A stretch of 64,000 nucleotides of DNA from Moanibacter sp965226025. Lineage in GTDB: Bacteria > Verrucomicrobiota > Verrucomicrobiia > Opitutales > UBA2987. This document shows, one piece after another, positions 17,902 to 27,363 of this stretch. The notes under the pieces are model-generated. The model ran no database searches. It had not been told where the DNA came from and saw only the letters and a program-made list of their open reading frames with translations. Within the stretch, counting starts at the first letter, position 1. Each line of letters begins with the position of its first letter. The position numbers and the translations under genes were made by a program. The stretch is taken from positions 806,001-870,000 of the forward strand of contig CBDDCD010000003.1 of the NCBI GenBank assembly GCA_965226025.1, given 5' to 3'.

Positions 17902-19317
17902 GTGGCTGATAGGCAAAAAGATAAAAAAAGAGCTAGACAAACCCGAGGGAATCAGTCATGCCAAGATGGTATGAAAGACAAAAGATCTTACCATCTGACT
18001 CCTTCGATAGATCGTCTAACTCTGCGTCTGATCTTGCCCGAAGAGCAGGAGCGATTCAATGATCTTTTGATCCAACATCATTATTTGCACAGTGCGGGGA
18101 GCGCGGGAGAGACCCTGCGCTATGTGGCTTTGATCGACGGGCAATGGGTGTGTCTTTTGCTGTGGGGAGCGGCTAGCTACCGGCTGAAGGATCGAGACGG
18201 CTGGATCGGCTGGGATGGGGCGCGACGGCATGCGCGCTTGAAACTGGTGGTGCAGAACCGGCGTTTTCTCATTCTGCCCGGGCTCAAGCTGGCCAATCTG
18301 GCCTCCAAGACGTTGGCGATGTGCCTGAGAGTCTTGGCCGATCACTGGGAGCAGGCCTTTGCCTATCGCCCCTTGGTAGCGGAAACTTTCGTGGACCCAC
18401 AGATCCACCGAGGCACTTGCTACAAGGCGAGCGGGTGGACTCCTTTGGGCTTGAGCGCGGGATATGGTCGACAGCGGGAAGATTTCTATGAACGCCATGA
18501 GCGCCCCAAGCAGATCTGGGTCAAACCCCTGCGGGCTGATGCTCTGCAACTGCTGCGCTCGCCAGGGCCCTTGCCCAAGGCACACCGTGAGGCCCTCAAT
18601 GCCAACGACAACTCCCATGCGGTCTGCCTCAAAGTGGAACAGATGACAAGCCTCCGGGAACGCTTCCACCAGATCGAAGACTTCCGTCGAAAAGCGGGCC
18701 GTCGCTATCGACTCGCCACGGTCTTGAGTATGATTGTGCTCGGCACCCTCTGCGGCAAACACAACCTCAAGGAGATCGTGCGCCTGGCCCATCACCTCAA
18801 TCAAGCCCAACTGCGCGCCTTACGCTCCTGGAAAAACCCCAAAACAAGCCGTTTTCAGGCCCCCTGCTATGATGTCTTCTACCGGGTGTTGCAAAACGTC
18901 GAGGCCGAGCTTTTCGATCAAATCCTCACCCAATTCATAGCCTCGCCCGAGGGCCGTTTGCCCCGCGATATTGCGGTTGACGGTAAGACTCTCAAAGGCA
19001 CTGACAAAGAACCGGCCAAGGCCTTGCACCTGGTGGCCGCGGTCGATCATCAAAGCGCTCAAACGATTGCCCAAGTCGCTACCGCCGACAAATCCAACGA
19101 GATCACCGCCGCCCAAACTCTCCTGCGCAAGATGCCGGCCATGGACGGATCCACCTTCACCTTCGACGCCATGCATAACCAAAAAGAAACGGCCCACATC
19201 GTGGTCGAAGAACTCGGTGCTGACTATATCATCCAGATCAAAGACAACCAACCCACCATGCATCAAGACGCAAAGAATCTTTTCGGCCCCTCCCCCTTTT
19301 TGTCCACCAAACCGTAG
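17902..19317 (+). pseudogene. DruA-like (DUF4338) domain fused to ISAs1-family transposase, 3'-truncated
   Basis: A GTG start at 17902 follows a GGGGAGGA box. Residues ~35-225 match the DUF4338 family that includes DruA of the Druantia anti-phage system: LVAETFVDPQIHRGTCYKAS and GWTPLGLSAGYGR are its hallmark. From Met248 the protein is an ISAs1 transposase: FRRKAGRRYRLATVLSMIVL, DIAVDGKTLKG (first catalytic Asp, 360), FTFDAMHNQKE (second, 422) and YIIQIKDNQP. The ORF ends at FLSTKP; an alternative frame across the C/T-rich tract at 19290-19305 gives HQTVD, the normal ISAs1 continuation, so there is also a frameshift. The C-terminal region with the catalytic Glu is missing where IS copy 2 begins at 19321. 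Confidence 0.75.
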
Positions 19318-19320
19318 ATA

Positions 19321-21136
19321 GAGCCCGTCCCAGTGGTGGAAACAATTGATTTTTAATGAGTTATGGGCAAAAAAAGGCCGGATAGAGCTGCAAAAAGCTC
19401 GATCCGGCGAAAAAGGGCGCTTATGCTTGCGTTAGTCAAATACAAAGCACGCCCTTCTCATGAAAAATATTGCCGTACAAAGCTTCCTGCGTCCAGCCCT
19501 AACTCCAGTCATTCGATGCAAAGACTACACCGTGTTTCTGGAAACAATGGAGCGGATTGACCGGGTTTTGATCGACTCCTCGCTGGAAAGGGAGGCGATC
19601 GTAAAAGCCTTGGAAGGATGGGATGAAGCGGGAGGGAAGGATCGGGAGCGACGCGCTCTAAGAGCGATAAAAGCGCTGCGGGTGGAGGTGGTGCGTCATT
19701 TACTCGGAGGGATATCCTTTCGTTGTCTGTCGCAGGAGTTGGCACGCAGTGAGCTTCTGGCTAATTTTTGCCGGGTGCGTGAGGTAGACGGGATCCGGAA
19801 AATATCGAAGAGCAGTCTGGAACGGGATTCGAAATTCTTCGACGAAGCGTATCTGAGACAGCTGCATGCAAGGATGACCGAGGTGGTGGGCAATGCTGAA
19901 CATTGTGGTGAGGCAGGATTAGAGAAGCCGATCGATACGAGGGAATGCCTGATCGACGCCACTTGCCTGGAAGCGAACATCCACTGGCCCGTGGACTGGG
20001 TCTTGCTCAAGGATGTGGGAGCAACGCTGCTCAAGGCGATCAGTCTGATCGGGCAGGCGGGAATGAAACAGCGCATGCCCCAGGGAGCAAAGGGATTGGC
20101 TCGGGAGATGAACAAACGGTGCCTGGAGATGACGCATGCGCGTCGGCGCCGGGAGGCGGGCAAAGCGCGTAAAGGGATCCTGCGGCGGATGAAGCTATTG
20201 CTCAAGAAGATTGAGGGCCATGCCCTTCGCCACCGTGACTTATTGGAAGCTATGTGGATGCAAAGCGATTACACCGAGAAGAAGGCGAGCCGAATCATCG
20301 AGCGAATGGATGGTATGTTAGAGCAGATACCGCAGGTCATGAAACAGGCGCACGAACGGATCATAGGGGGGCGGCAGGTGAAGAATGAGGAGAAGATCCT
20401 GAGCGCCTACGAACCTGAGATTGACGTCATCGTGCGAGGCAAGGCAGATCGGGAGGTGGAGTTTGGCAACACCCTTTATTTATGCGAGAGCGCAGAGGGA
20501 TATCTGTTGGACTGGAAACTGTATGGGGGGCAGGCCCCGAGCGAATTGAAGCAGCTTTGGGAAAGTCTGGAGAGGCAAAAGGGCTTCGCTTTAGAGGAGA
20601 AGATCGAAGCGATCAGTGGGGATCGGGGCTATGCCTCGAAGGCGGCCAGCAAGCGGCTCCAGGCAGAGGGGATTTTTGACGCCCTTACGCCCCGCAATCC
20701 ACAAGAGCTCAAGGAGCGGATGGAGGAGCCGCGCTTTGTCCGGTTGCAGCGACGACGAGGGAGCACCGAAGGCCGGATCGGAGTGCTCAAGAACCGATGG
20801 CACGGGGGCAAGATACGCAGCAAAGGCTTTGACAACCGTAACCTTAGCGTGGCCTGGTCGGTTCTGTCCCACAATCTATGGAAAATCGCGCAGAGACTTG
20901 CGCAAGAACATGAGAAAGAGGCAACGCAGGCGGCATAGGGATCCAAGAATCGAGTCAGAGGCGCTTCCTTGGGAGAACTATCGACTCAAAGCGAGAGGAA
21001 GGGTGCTGGAAAGGTGCATAACGGATAAAAGGTAAGCTACCGAGGACGGAAGGCATGTCGTGGTCTACATAACGTGACGAAGATTGATATCGGTATCAGG
21101 CTTCCACCCAAATCCTCTCGGATTTGGGACAGCCTC
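19321..21136 (+). mobile_element. 1,816-bp insertion sequence, copy 2
   Basis: Same length and ends as copy 1 (GAGCCCGTCCCA and TGGGACAGCCTC). The flanks do not match: GTAGATA on the left, TAGCTAC on the right. There is therefore no target-site duplication, and the disrupted ISAs1 gene on the left does not resume on the right. This indicates a deletion or recombination next to this copy. The last base of the element is part of the stop codon of the minus-strand aldolase gene. Confidence 0.9.
19460..20938 (+). CDS. IS transposase (DDE), copy 2
   Basis: The 492-residue frame is intact and nearly identical to copies 1 and 3. Private changes are QELARSEL (Gly to Ala) and SLIGQAG (Arg to Gly) in the N-terminal half; the catalytic motifs are unchanged. 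Because the protein is identical elsewhere, it probably remains active and could act on all three copies. Confidence 0.9.
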   Translation: MKNIAVQSFLRPALTPVIRCKDYTVFLETMERIDRVLIDSSLEREAIVKALEGWDEAGGKDRERRALRAIKALRVEVVRHLLGGISFRCLSQELARSELLANFCRVREVDGIRKISKSSLERDSKFFDEAYLRQLHARMTEVVGNAEHCGEAGLEKPIDTRECLIDATCLEANIHWPVDWVLLKDVGATLLKAISLIGQAGMKQRMPQGAKGLAREMNKRCLEMTHARRRREAGKARKGILRRMKLLLKKIEGHALRHRDLLEAMWMQSDYTEKKASRIIERMDGMLEQIPQVMKQAHERIIGGRQVKNEEKILSAYEPEIDVIVRGKADREVEFGNTLYLCESAEGYLLDWKLYGGQAPSELKQLWESLERQKGFALEEKIEAISGDRGYASKAASKRLQAEGIFDALTPRNPQELKERMEEPRFVRLQRRRGSTEGRIGVLKNRWHGGKIRSKGFDNRNLSVAWSVLSHNLWKIAQRLAQEHEKEATQAA

Positions 21137-22107
21137 TAGCTACCTTCAGGGTGCTGTGAGGCTTCCGCCTCGGCTATCTGAGAACTCTCCTTCCGGACTA
21201 ACAATTTTCGTAGTTGCTCGTACAAATCAGATGATAGTGGACGGGCCGGCGGACGAACGGGGCCGACCGGCTGCCCCACTATTTCCAACGCAGCCTTGGG
21301 GAAATGACCCTCGCTGCATGTGCATTCACATGCTTTGAAAAGTAGAGCATTGAGGGGGATACGGAAACTCTTAACCATCTGCACTGCCTCGGGATAACGG
21401 CCGTCCTGCAGGCAATCCCATAACCGGAGACCGAATTCGGGCCAGATGAGCGCAGCGTAGCTGGTGAAGGCAGTGGCTCCCAGCATATGGGAGTAGACCT
21501 CAATCGGCACATTGTCTTCGATAGGTAGCTGTTCCGCGAAGTCACGGATAACATTCTCGTAGCTCCACATCATCGGCGAATGCCACTTCAGTGCCCCGAC
21601 ATTAGCAACTTCCAGTGCCTCGGAGATACATTCGTAACTGATGTCACTTTGCGGTCCGGACCACCAGGTATTATAGATCAGCATTGGAACCGTCGAGGCA
21701 TCGGAAATCGCTTTCAGTAAATCGAGGATGTCCTCGCGTGTGGGGGGATCATAATACGGTCCACTGACCTGTAATCCGTCGGCGCCAATCTGTTCGGCAA
21801 AACGTGCGAGCTCAAGAATACGATCCATATTGGTGTCCTGCACACCAGCCACAACCGGGATCTGGCCGGCCGCTTCCTCGACAACAGTCTCCAGGACTTT
21901 TTTACGCTCTGTTGTTCGCATAGAAGCGAACTCACCACCGGCACCGCCCGCCAGAAGCACTCCATTGCCGGTGCGATAACCGTGGTCGATAAGCCATCGT
22001 ACGAGCCTCCGCAGAGTCTTCAGATCCAAACTGAAGTCGTCGTGAAACGGCGTGGGCAGCGGGATGTAATTCCCGCTGATCTTTTTCTTGTAAGCTATCC
22101 TATCCAT
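21136..22107 (-). CDS. DapA/NanA-family aldolase or dehydratase
   Basis: A 323-residue class I aldolase of the dihydrodipicolinate synthase/N-acetylneuraminate lyase superfamily. These enzymes form a Schiff base between a lysine and a 2-keto acid. Seen here: NGVLLAGGAGGEFASMRTTE (substrate loop), IPVVAGVQDTNMDRILELAR, GLQVSGPYYDPPTRE, MLIYNTWW (catalytic Tyr) and VGALKWHS (Schiff-base Lys). The absence of DHDPS-specific features and the catabolic neighbours suggest a keto-deoxy sugar acid or sialic acid substrate (inference). The stop codon overlaps the end of IS copy 2, so the native C-terminus may have been trimmed slightly. Confidence 0.82.
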   Translation of the reverse strand: MDRIAYKKKISGNYIPLPTPFHDDFSLDLKTLRRLVRWLIDHGYRTGNGVLLAGGAGGEFASMRTTERKKVLETVVEEAAGQIPVVAGVQDTNMDRILELARFAEQIGADGLQVSGPYYDPPTREDILDLLKAISDASTVPMLIYNTWWSGPQSDISYECISEALEVANVGALKWHSPMMWSYENVIRDFAEQLPIEDNVPIEVYSHMLGATAFTSYAALIWPEFGLRLWDCLQDGRYPEAVQMVKSFRIPLNALLFKACECTCSEGHFPKAALEIVGQPVGPVRPPARPLSSDLYEQLRKLLVRKESSQIAEAEASQHPEGS

Positions 22108-22214
22108 AAAGTTCCTGTGTTACGGGGTGATCGGTTACTCGGCCTTTGCACCTGAAAGAGGATAACACTGTGAAGGTGGTAACAGAATTGTCTTTAATAA
22201 AGCGGTTGTGAATA

Positions 22215-23390
22215 TCAGATCGAGTTCATACCGTGCCAGACGAGAGGAACGGGAAAGAGCCGATCGATTACCGAGGCCAGCTTTTTCCCCTGTATCTCCG
22301 GCTGCTCCTTTTCGTGGGTCCCGAATACTAAATGCTCGATATCGCTGGTGACCAGCTCTTCGTTACCAAGTCGAACCACGAACCGGTCTTCCGACCTTGG
22401 GCTGCCGTTTGTCTGCTCGAAATGAAGCGACTCTAGCTCCTCTTCGTTCAAACGCTCTTCCATATATGGATGAAGTCTCTGCATGAACCGCAGGAAATTG
22501 ACCATCTTGAAGGTCCCCGATGCTGAATCGTTGTAGGTGAACTGCGCTCCCGTTTCCTTGAGTAGATGAACGAGCTCGGTATCATGAGAGGGAACGAAAA
22601 AGTTCAACTCTTCAAGACCATATCTCGCAAACATTGGGCCGATTGACTGGAGTATGGCTGTTCGCATGCCGGCGTATTCGATGACTCTGCCCAACGTCAA
22701 AGGCACATCTTTTGCAGTCTTGTTTTCCCAATAGGACTGCCTGAAGGTCGGGAACTCTTCTCCAATGCTCAGCATCGCGATGGACCATGGGTCGCCTGTG
22801 CTCGCGACGACATATCCAACCAGTCGGTTGCCTTCATGGAGTGTGAGGATCTCTCCCTTGCCTTGGGTGAAGGGAGCGGGCCGCTTTGTCATCAAGGCGA
22901 ACTCGGAGAGCGAACGAGAGAATCTCACCGGCTCTCTCTGATAGGCCTCGATTACACCCGCAAGACTCCCCTCCTCGTAGGATCGGACGTCAACATCTCG
23001 GCTAGTCGGCACATCCTCCTTTGTAATCCTGAAGTAGCACACGTCCCCGACTCTCTTGCATCCACCCCTCCTGTACAGTCCACGGTCGCCTGAGACCTGC
23101 ATCAGGTCCGCACCGTCCGCGTCCATTCTATCTGTGCAATCGTCGAACAGTTCGGTGGCGAAGCCTCTTTTCCGATACTCAGGCAGCGTATTTACGCCCC
23201 CTATACTTCCCAGTCGCACCCTGCAGCCAAGAATCGACACTTCGCGTACATAGAACTGTTGACGCGAGACTACCTTGCCCTCGTCGACGAAGACGCGAAC
23301 GTTGTCAATGCTATCCCGGTTGAACAACGACGGTTTTTCGAACTCCCCTTCTCTTGCTCCTCTCGGGCCTTCGATTTGCTCGCCCGCCAT
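22215..23390 (-). CDS. GNAT-family N-acetyltransferase (Eis-like)
   Basis: The 391-residue protein has an N-terminal GNAT domain: VSILGCRVRLGSIGGVNTLP and YRKRGFATELFDDCTDRM carry the acetyl-CoA pyrophosphate loop (RKRGFA). A second half (from ~residue 190) resembles the duplicated GNAT fold plus C-terminal sterol-carrier-like domain of Eis-type acetyltransferases. Start codon 23390 follows a GGAAGG box and lies 3 bp from the stop of the upstream glycosyl hydrolase gene, so the two are translationally linked. The substrate is unknown; an amino sugar would fit the context. Confidence 0.72.
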   Translation of the reverse strand: MAGEQIEGPRGAREGEFEKPSLFNRDSIDNVRVFVDEGKVVSRQQFYVREVSILGCRVRLGSIGGVNTLPEYRKRGFATELFDDCTDRMDADGADLMQVSGDRGLYRRGGCKRVGDVCYFRITKEDVPTSRDVDVRSYEEGSLAGVIEAYQREPVRFSRSLSEFALMTKRPAPFTQGKGEILTLHEGNRLVGYVVASTGDPWSIAMLSIGEEFPTFRQSYWENKTAKDVPLTLGRVIEYAGMRTAILQSIGPMFARYGLEELNFFVPSHDTELVHLLKETGAQFTYNDSASGTFKMVNFLRFMQRLHPYMEERLNEEELESLHFEQTNGSPRSEDRFVVRLGNEELVTSDIEHLVFGTHEKEQPEIQGKKLASVIDRLFPVPLVWHGMNSI

Positions 23391-23393
23391 GGC

Positions 23394-25427
23394 TTAACCT
23401 TCCTTCGCCGATCCGGCTTTCGCTCCTGTGGAGCCCGGCACGATCACTACGAGCTCATGGATGTCCACCTCTTCGACGTGAATCTCAACGCGTCCTTCGC
23501 TCTCCCGCCAACTCCATTCCGGCTCCACGCCTTGCGGCTGAATCATCACCTTCGTGGGGGATTGCGCCGCTCTGACCCGCAGCAGTATGTCACGCACGGG
23601 TTGCGCTCCAGTGATCTGGGACATCCCGTGGGCGATTCCGCCCGGGTGGTGCAATAGGCTGATCACGTCCCTGCCGTCTTTGCTCAGCATCGTGATCTCC
23701 ACGTTCCGCGGCGCATCGGTTTCTATGGTGCACTCTTGCCCAAGATAGCGACGAAGCATGTTCGCGATGAGGGTGGCATGACCATGGTAGTGCCCGCTCT
23801 CATAAGCCTGGAAGATCGGAACCGCCACAAACAAGGCCGCGCCCGCGCCGTACTCGTTTTCAGTGATCGAAGGATACGGCGACTCGTTCTCAGGCGGCGC
23901 GTATTCATGGGCATACCCGCGGTAGACGGGCTCAAGCGCCCGCTCGGTGGTTGGAACCATGCTGCCGCTGAGCACTCGGGCCGCCTCCGGAACCACCTGC
24001 GCCATCCTCCCCTCAGCGGACATGAACGGCTGCTTGATACCATCAGCCAATGCGTCGGGCGTCGCAAAATAGGCCGCCGAGTAGGGGGACAGGCCGTGGT
24101 ACCGTAGACCGAGGCATTCCATCGCACACGTGCCGCCATACATGGCCGCGGCTCCGGCTGCGATCAGCTTCCCTCCGCCCTCCACGAAACTGTCCAGTGG
24201 AGCCGCAAGTGCTGGATCCAGAGGCTGCCCGTCCGGGATCACGACGACTTTGTAACGTTCAAAGTTGTCGACCAACGAGGAATCGATGATATCAAAGAGA
24301 AAGTGATGTTCAGCCAGCGCTATTGTTGCACCCAGAAGCGAGGGGGCGTTGTAGCGCAGATGTTTCGAGGATTCGCTCGCCAGGACAGCGATATCTGCAA
24401 GCGGTCGTGCCCCGAGAATGTATTCCTTGCGCTCTGTCGCGAATCCGAAGGCTGCGCCGATTGTGTCGTACAACTGACGGTCAAGCGCAAGGCGGGGCAT
24501 CGGTTGGAACCCGGTCGAAATCATGCCGCCGTAGGACAGGTTGCAGGCCATCTCGTAGGTGAGTCGCCTTTCGTCCTTGGGCAAGCCCCAACCGGACCAG
24601 CCGGTATGGTAGGCACAGCCGCCCATGCCCTGCCAGAGGACGTCGTTCGAGGGAAAATAACGTCCCGCTACGCCACGGTAAGGCCCGGGGAACTCACACC
24701 AGATGTAGTCACAGTGTTTGGCTATCTTGGGCGTGTAACCGGCCGCCTCGTTTCCCTTGTAGGTGACGATGAGCCCCGGATCGATGTCCCTGATCAACCC
24801 CGTCGTAGCTTCCGCTGCATTCAGCCCGGTCTCGAACAGGAGTCGCTCAACATCGCCGGGACAGTCGGGGTCCATGCGCCTGTTCTGCATCTCCCGCAGG
24901 CAGTTGTGACACACGCAGGCCGTAGGAAAGTAGGTCAAGGCATCGAAGAAAAATCCGTCCACGCCGAGAGCGGCGATCTCCCGGACCTGGGGCCACACCA
25001 CCTCGTGTGGATAGGGCGAATTCAGGCAGATCCAGCCGAATCCCGCACCCCGCTCGGACGACCGCATCTCCTGCGCAGTGAGCGTAAAGCCTTCCGTGCT
25101 CTTTTGCACCCAGTCCGGGTAGATCTCGCCCACGCCGTCATCCCAGACGAAACTGTAGTAGGCGAGCACGCGAACATCTTGCCTGTGACAGGCCTCCACG
25201 ACTTCCTTCAATAGGTTTCTCTGGAGGTGCGGGTGCTTTCGCCCAACCTTAGTTTCGTAGTAGGAGTTGCCGTGGTGACCCTTTGCGAAGAAGGTCACCG
25301 AGTTTACATGGCTCTTTGCGAGCTGTCGTCCGTACTCGTCGGGATCAAAGTCGACGGCTATGTCTCGCTGCAAGGCCGGGGTGTGAAAGTCGGTGTGGAT
25401 GTTCGTGAAATACTCACCAAGGTCCAT
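23394..25427 (-). CDS. Putative glycosyl hydrolase with beta-galactosidase-type trimerisation domain
   Basis: I start it at ATG 25427 (GGAGAG box, MDLGEYFTNIHTDFHT), giving 677 residues; the frame extends upstream to 25637 but that part is low-complexity repeat. Residues 1-330 form a TIM-barrel glycosyl hydrolase: VNSVTFFAKGHHGNSYYETK, DVRVLAYYSFVWDDG, DGFFFDALTYFPTACVCHNC and PGLIVTYKGNEAAGYTP. The central part (ERYKVVVIPDGQPLDPALA) is a Rossmann-like domain as in GH42 trimerisation modules, and the tail is beta-rich. No signal peptide is visible, so it acts inside the cell on imported oligosaccharides (inference). Confidence 0.75.
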   Translation of the reverse strand: MDLGEYFTNIHTDFHTPALQRDIAVDFDPDEYGRQLAKSHVNSVTFFAKGHHGNSYYETKVGRKHPHLQRNLLKEVVEACHRQDVRVLAYYSFVWDDGVGEIYPDWVQKSTEGFTLTAQEMRSSERGAGFGWICLNSPYPHEVVWPQVREIAALGVDGFFFDALTYFPTACVCHNCLREMQNRRMDPDCPGDVERLLFETGLNAAEATTGLIRDIDPGLIVTYKGNEAAGYTPKIAKHCDYIWCEFPGPYRGVAGRYFPSNDVLWQGMGGCAYHTGWSGWGLPKDERRLTYEMACNLSYGGMISTGFQPMPRLALDRQLYDTIGAAFGFATERKEYILGARPLADIAVLASESSKHLRYNAPSLLGATIALAEHHFLFDIIDSSLVDNFERYKVVVIPDGQPLDPALAAPLDSFVEGGGKLIAAGAAAMYGGTCAMECLGLRYHGLSPYSAAYFATPDALADGIKQPFMSAEGRMAQVVPEAARVLSGSMVPTTERALEPVYRGYAHEYAPPENESPYPSITENEYGAGAALFVAVPIFQAYESGHYHGHATLIANMLRRYLGQECTIETDAPRNVEITMLSKDGRDVISLLHHPGGIAHGMSQITGAQPVRDILLRVRAAQSPTKVMIQPQGVEPEWSWRESEGRVEIHVEEVDIHELVVIVPGSTGAKAGSAKEG

Positions 25428-25559
25428 GTCCGTCTCTCCGTGATGCCGAAGCTCGGCTGTGGGCGCACCAGTGTCAATCGCCGATTTGACCGATCCGCAA
25501 GCGGTCAAGTCCATGGAGGACAAGTAGACCCTTTTCAGGACATCCATGCTTTGAGGCGA

Positions 25560-25612
25560 AGAAGATTTTCGGGATTTTCGGGAGATTTTCGGGAGATTTT
25601 CGGGACACCCAT
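25560..25612 (-). repeat. RAYT-associated repeat block, left
   Basis: Read on the minus strand it is ATGGGTGTCCC followed by a short tandem array of GAAAATCTCCC units. The same architecture, in inverted orientation, lies on the other side of the tyrosine transposase gene at 27262-27363. Confidence 0.6.
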
Positions 25613-25745
25613 ATTTTGGGGTGAAGAAAGAAAGCAAGGAGCCAAGCTATTCACTGAGATTTCCTGGATTCCGGAGAGCTTACCGATAAAGCGCCCCGGG
25701 GGAGAGGGCAAACCACCTCTCCATTTCGTGTTCGCGGACCTTCAG

Positions 25746-26048
25746 CTAGCCCGCTTTTCTTAGAAATTTCCGGGGACTCTTTTATGCGATATGAGGCTCC
25801 ATCTTTTGCGTGGCGGCATACTCGAATCGAAAAGCGGGCTAACCAACAGAAGGACACAGAAGATCTTGAAAGGGTTCACGATTTTGAATCCCCTTCTCGG
25901 CGTATAACCATGAAGATGCGATGCAGTACATACTGTCGCGGCGAACGGTCGAGATTGCCTTTGAGATTTAGCCATAACACTTTCAATTTCAATATCTTCT
26001 GTGTCCTTCTGTTATCAGCCTGGAAATCCTCTGAGATTTCCAGGCTAG
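25746..26048 (-). repeat. Structured ~300-bp element, copy A
   Basis: Runs CTAG to CTAG. In element orientation (minus strand) it has hairpin 1, AGCCTGGAAATC / GATTTCCAGGCT (26017-26046). Next is a long-range 20-bp stem, AACAGAAGGACACAGAAGAT with ATCTTCTGTGTCCTTCTGTT (25845-25864 with 25994-26013). Last is hairpin 3, AGCCCGCTTTTC / GAAAAGCGGGCT (25748-25759 with 25829-25840). A central core reads GACCGTTCGCCGCGACAG. Copies B and C share this plan with compensatory base changes. Confidence 0.8.
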
Positions 26049-26135
26049 TTGGTGAGGCAGCTTGTCGCTTGCGGGCGACGCATCTTAGCAGCACGGACTG
26101 TTTGCTTCCACCGGAAGCTGCGTCCCGAACGGTGC

Positions 26136-27209
26136 TCAGGCTGTCTTCTGCAAATACATCGGTAGGCCCGGGCGCATTCGCTGGAACCAATTCTGCCCGG
26201 CCTTGCGGGCCGCGGCGGCAAGGCGCTCGGCCCGTCCGGCAATGCGATAGAAAAGGCTCCCGTAGCGCAACACGCCATTCACCCACTGCTCCCGATCCAG
26301 TTCCATCCGCGCCAGAATCCCGGCCAACTCCTCCGGAATCGCGCCGGCTTTGTCCTGCTTGATCGCACGCCCCGTCCAGTCCAGTAGCAGCAGGTAAGCT
26401 TCCAGAGTCAATGGCTGGCTTTTCTGTTCGGACCTTCCCAGGGTCTTCTCGATCGGACAGAGCCAGCCGTCTCTCTGCGATCTCTCACGAGCTTGCTCGA
26501 TCGCCCTCTCCTGCATCGGTGTTCCTTCCTCAACCAAAGCCTCTGCCTTTTCCAGTAACGCTCGCCCCTGACTGCCCTGAATGCGGTCAAAGATACCGGC
26601 GAATTCGCTTGCCTCGGGAACTTCGGCTAATCCCGCCCGCACCGGATTAAGATCCACGTAAGCCATACACGCCAGGACTGCGCCCTCGTCTTCCAGCCGC
26701 TGGCACTTGAAGCGTCCCTCCCAGAAACGGCCGCTACACTTGTCCTCCCGGTTGGCCCGCCTGGCGATCGGTTCGTTGAGGCACCGCATGTACCAACTAA
26801 GGTTGCCCAAGCGGTTCCGGCACACTTCTACTCGCTGCTCATCCTCCAGGAAACGGCGTACTATCATCGGATCGGGCCTCGCCGGCTGGCCCTTACTGTC
26901 CCGCCCCCCGGGGAAGAGACGGAACCATCTCCTCGCCACCTCCTCCTTCGACCACTCCCGCACCGCCAACGGATCGTTCTTCACGACCAAATGGAGGTGG
27001 TTGGACATCGCTGCGTAGGCGCACACCTCCACGCCGAAAAGACCGGACAGTTCGCGCACCCGATTGCGTACCCACCTCTTCCGATGTTCGTAATCCTTGC
27101 CGCTGTAAGAATCATAACCGCACAAGAAAGCCCGCCGGACGCAGCGGGAAATACAATGGTAGATTCCGGGCTCATTCTCCAGGAGGACAGTTCGGCGTGC
27201 CATGGTCAT
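26136..27209 (-). CDS. REP-associated tyrosine transposase (Y1, RAYT-like)
   Basis: A 357-residue HUH-type nuclease of the IS200-like Y1 superfamily. NEPGIYHCISRCVRRAFLCG is the usual opening, SNHLHLVV carries the HUH metal-binding pair, and the catalytic Tyr is probably in LSWYMRCLNEPIARRANRED. GRFWEGRFKCQRLED and MAYVDLNPVRAGL are typical of the RAYT branch, which acts on short palindromic repeats rather than on full IS ends. The C-terminal ~120 residues are a family-specific extension. It sits between two inverted blocks of GGGTGTCCC-type repeats, the probable substrate, and 88 bp from structured element A. Confidence 0.8.
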   Translation of the reverse strand: MTMARRTVLLENEPGIYHCISRCVRRAFLCGYDSYSGKDYEHRKRWVRNRVRELSGLFGVEVCAYAAMSNHLHLVVKNDPLAVREWSKEEVARRWFRLFPGGRDSKGQPARPDPMIVRRFLEDEQRVEVCRNRLGNLSWYMRCLNEPIARRANREDKCSGRFWEGRFKCQRLEDEGAVLACMAYVDLNPVRAGLAEVPEASEFAGIFDRIQGSQGRALLEKAEALVEEGTPMQERAIEQARERSQRDGWLCPIEKTLGRSEQKSQPLTLEAYLLLLDWTGRAIKQDKAGAIPEELAGILARMELDREQWVNGVLRYGSLFYRIAGRAERLAAAARKAGQNWFQRMRPGLPMYLQKTA

Positions 27210-27261
27210 GAGCGGATAGTGAATATGCGTTCACTGTACGTCAAGCGTTTTTTACCAAATC

Positions 27262-27363
27262 ATGGGTGTCCCAAAGTCCTCCCAAGTCCTCCCAAGTCCT
27301 CCCAAAGTCCCGAAAAAGTCCTCCCAAAGTCCCGAACGAACGAAGTCAAACCATGGGTGTCCC
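27262..27363 (+). repeat. RAYT-associated repeat block, right
   Basis: Two ATGGGTGTCCC motifs (27262 and 27353) enclose an irregular array of AAGTCCTCCC and AAAGTCCCGA units. Orientation is opposite to the block at 25560-25612. Confidence 0.6.

Noticed and set aside
7228..21136. Composite transposon formed by IS copies 1 and 2 carrying the solute-binding genes
   Set aside because: Copy 1 has its own 7-bp duplication on both sides, so it moved alone; copy 2 has unmatched flanks.
25560..27363. Possible CRISPR array
   Set aside because: The units are about 10 bp, tandem and without unique spacers, and there are no cas genes; a tyrosine transposase lies between the blocks.
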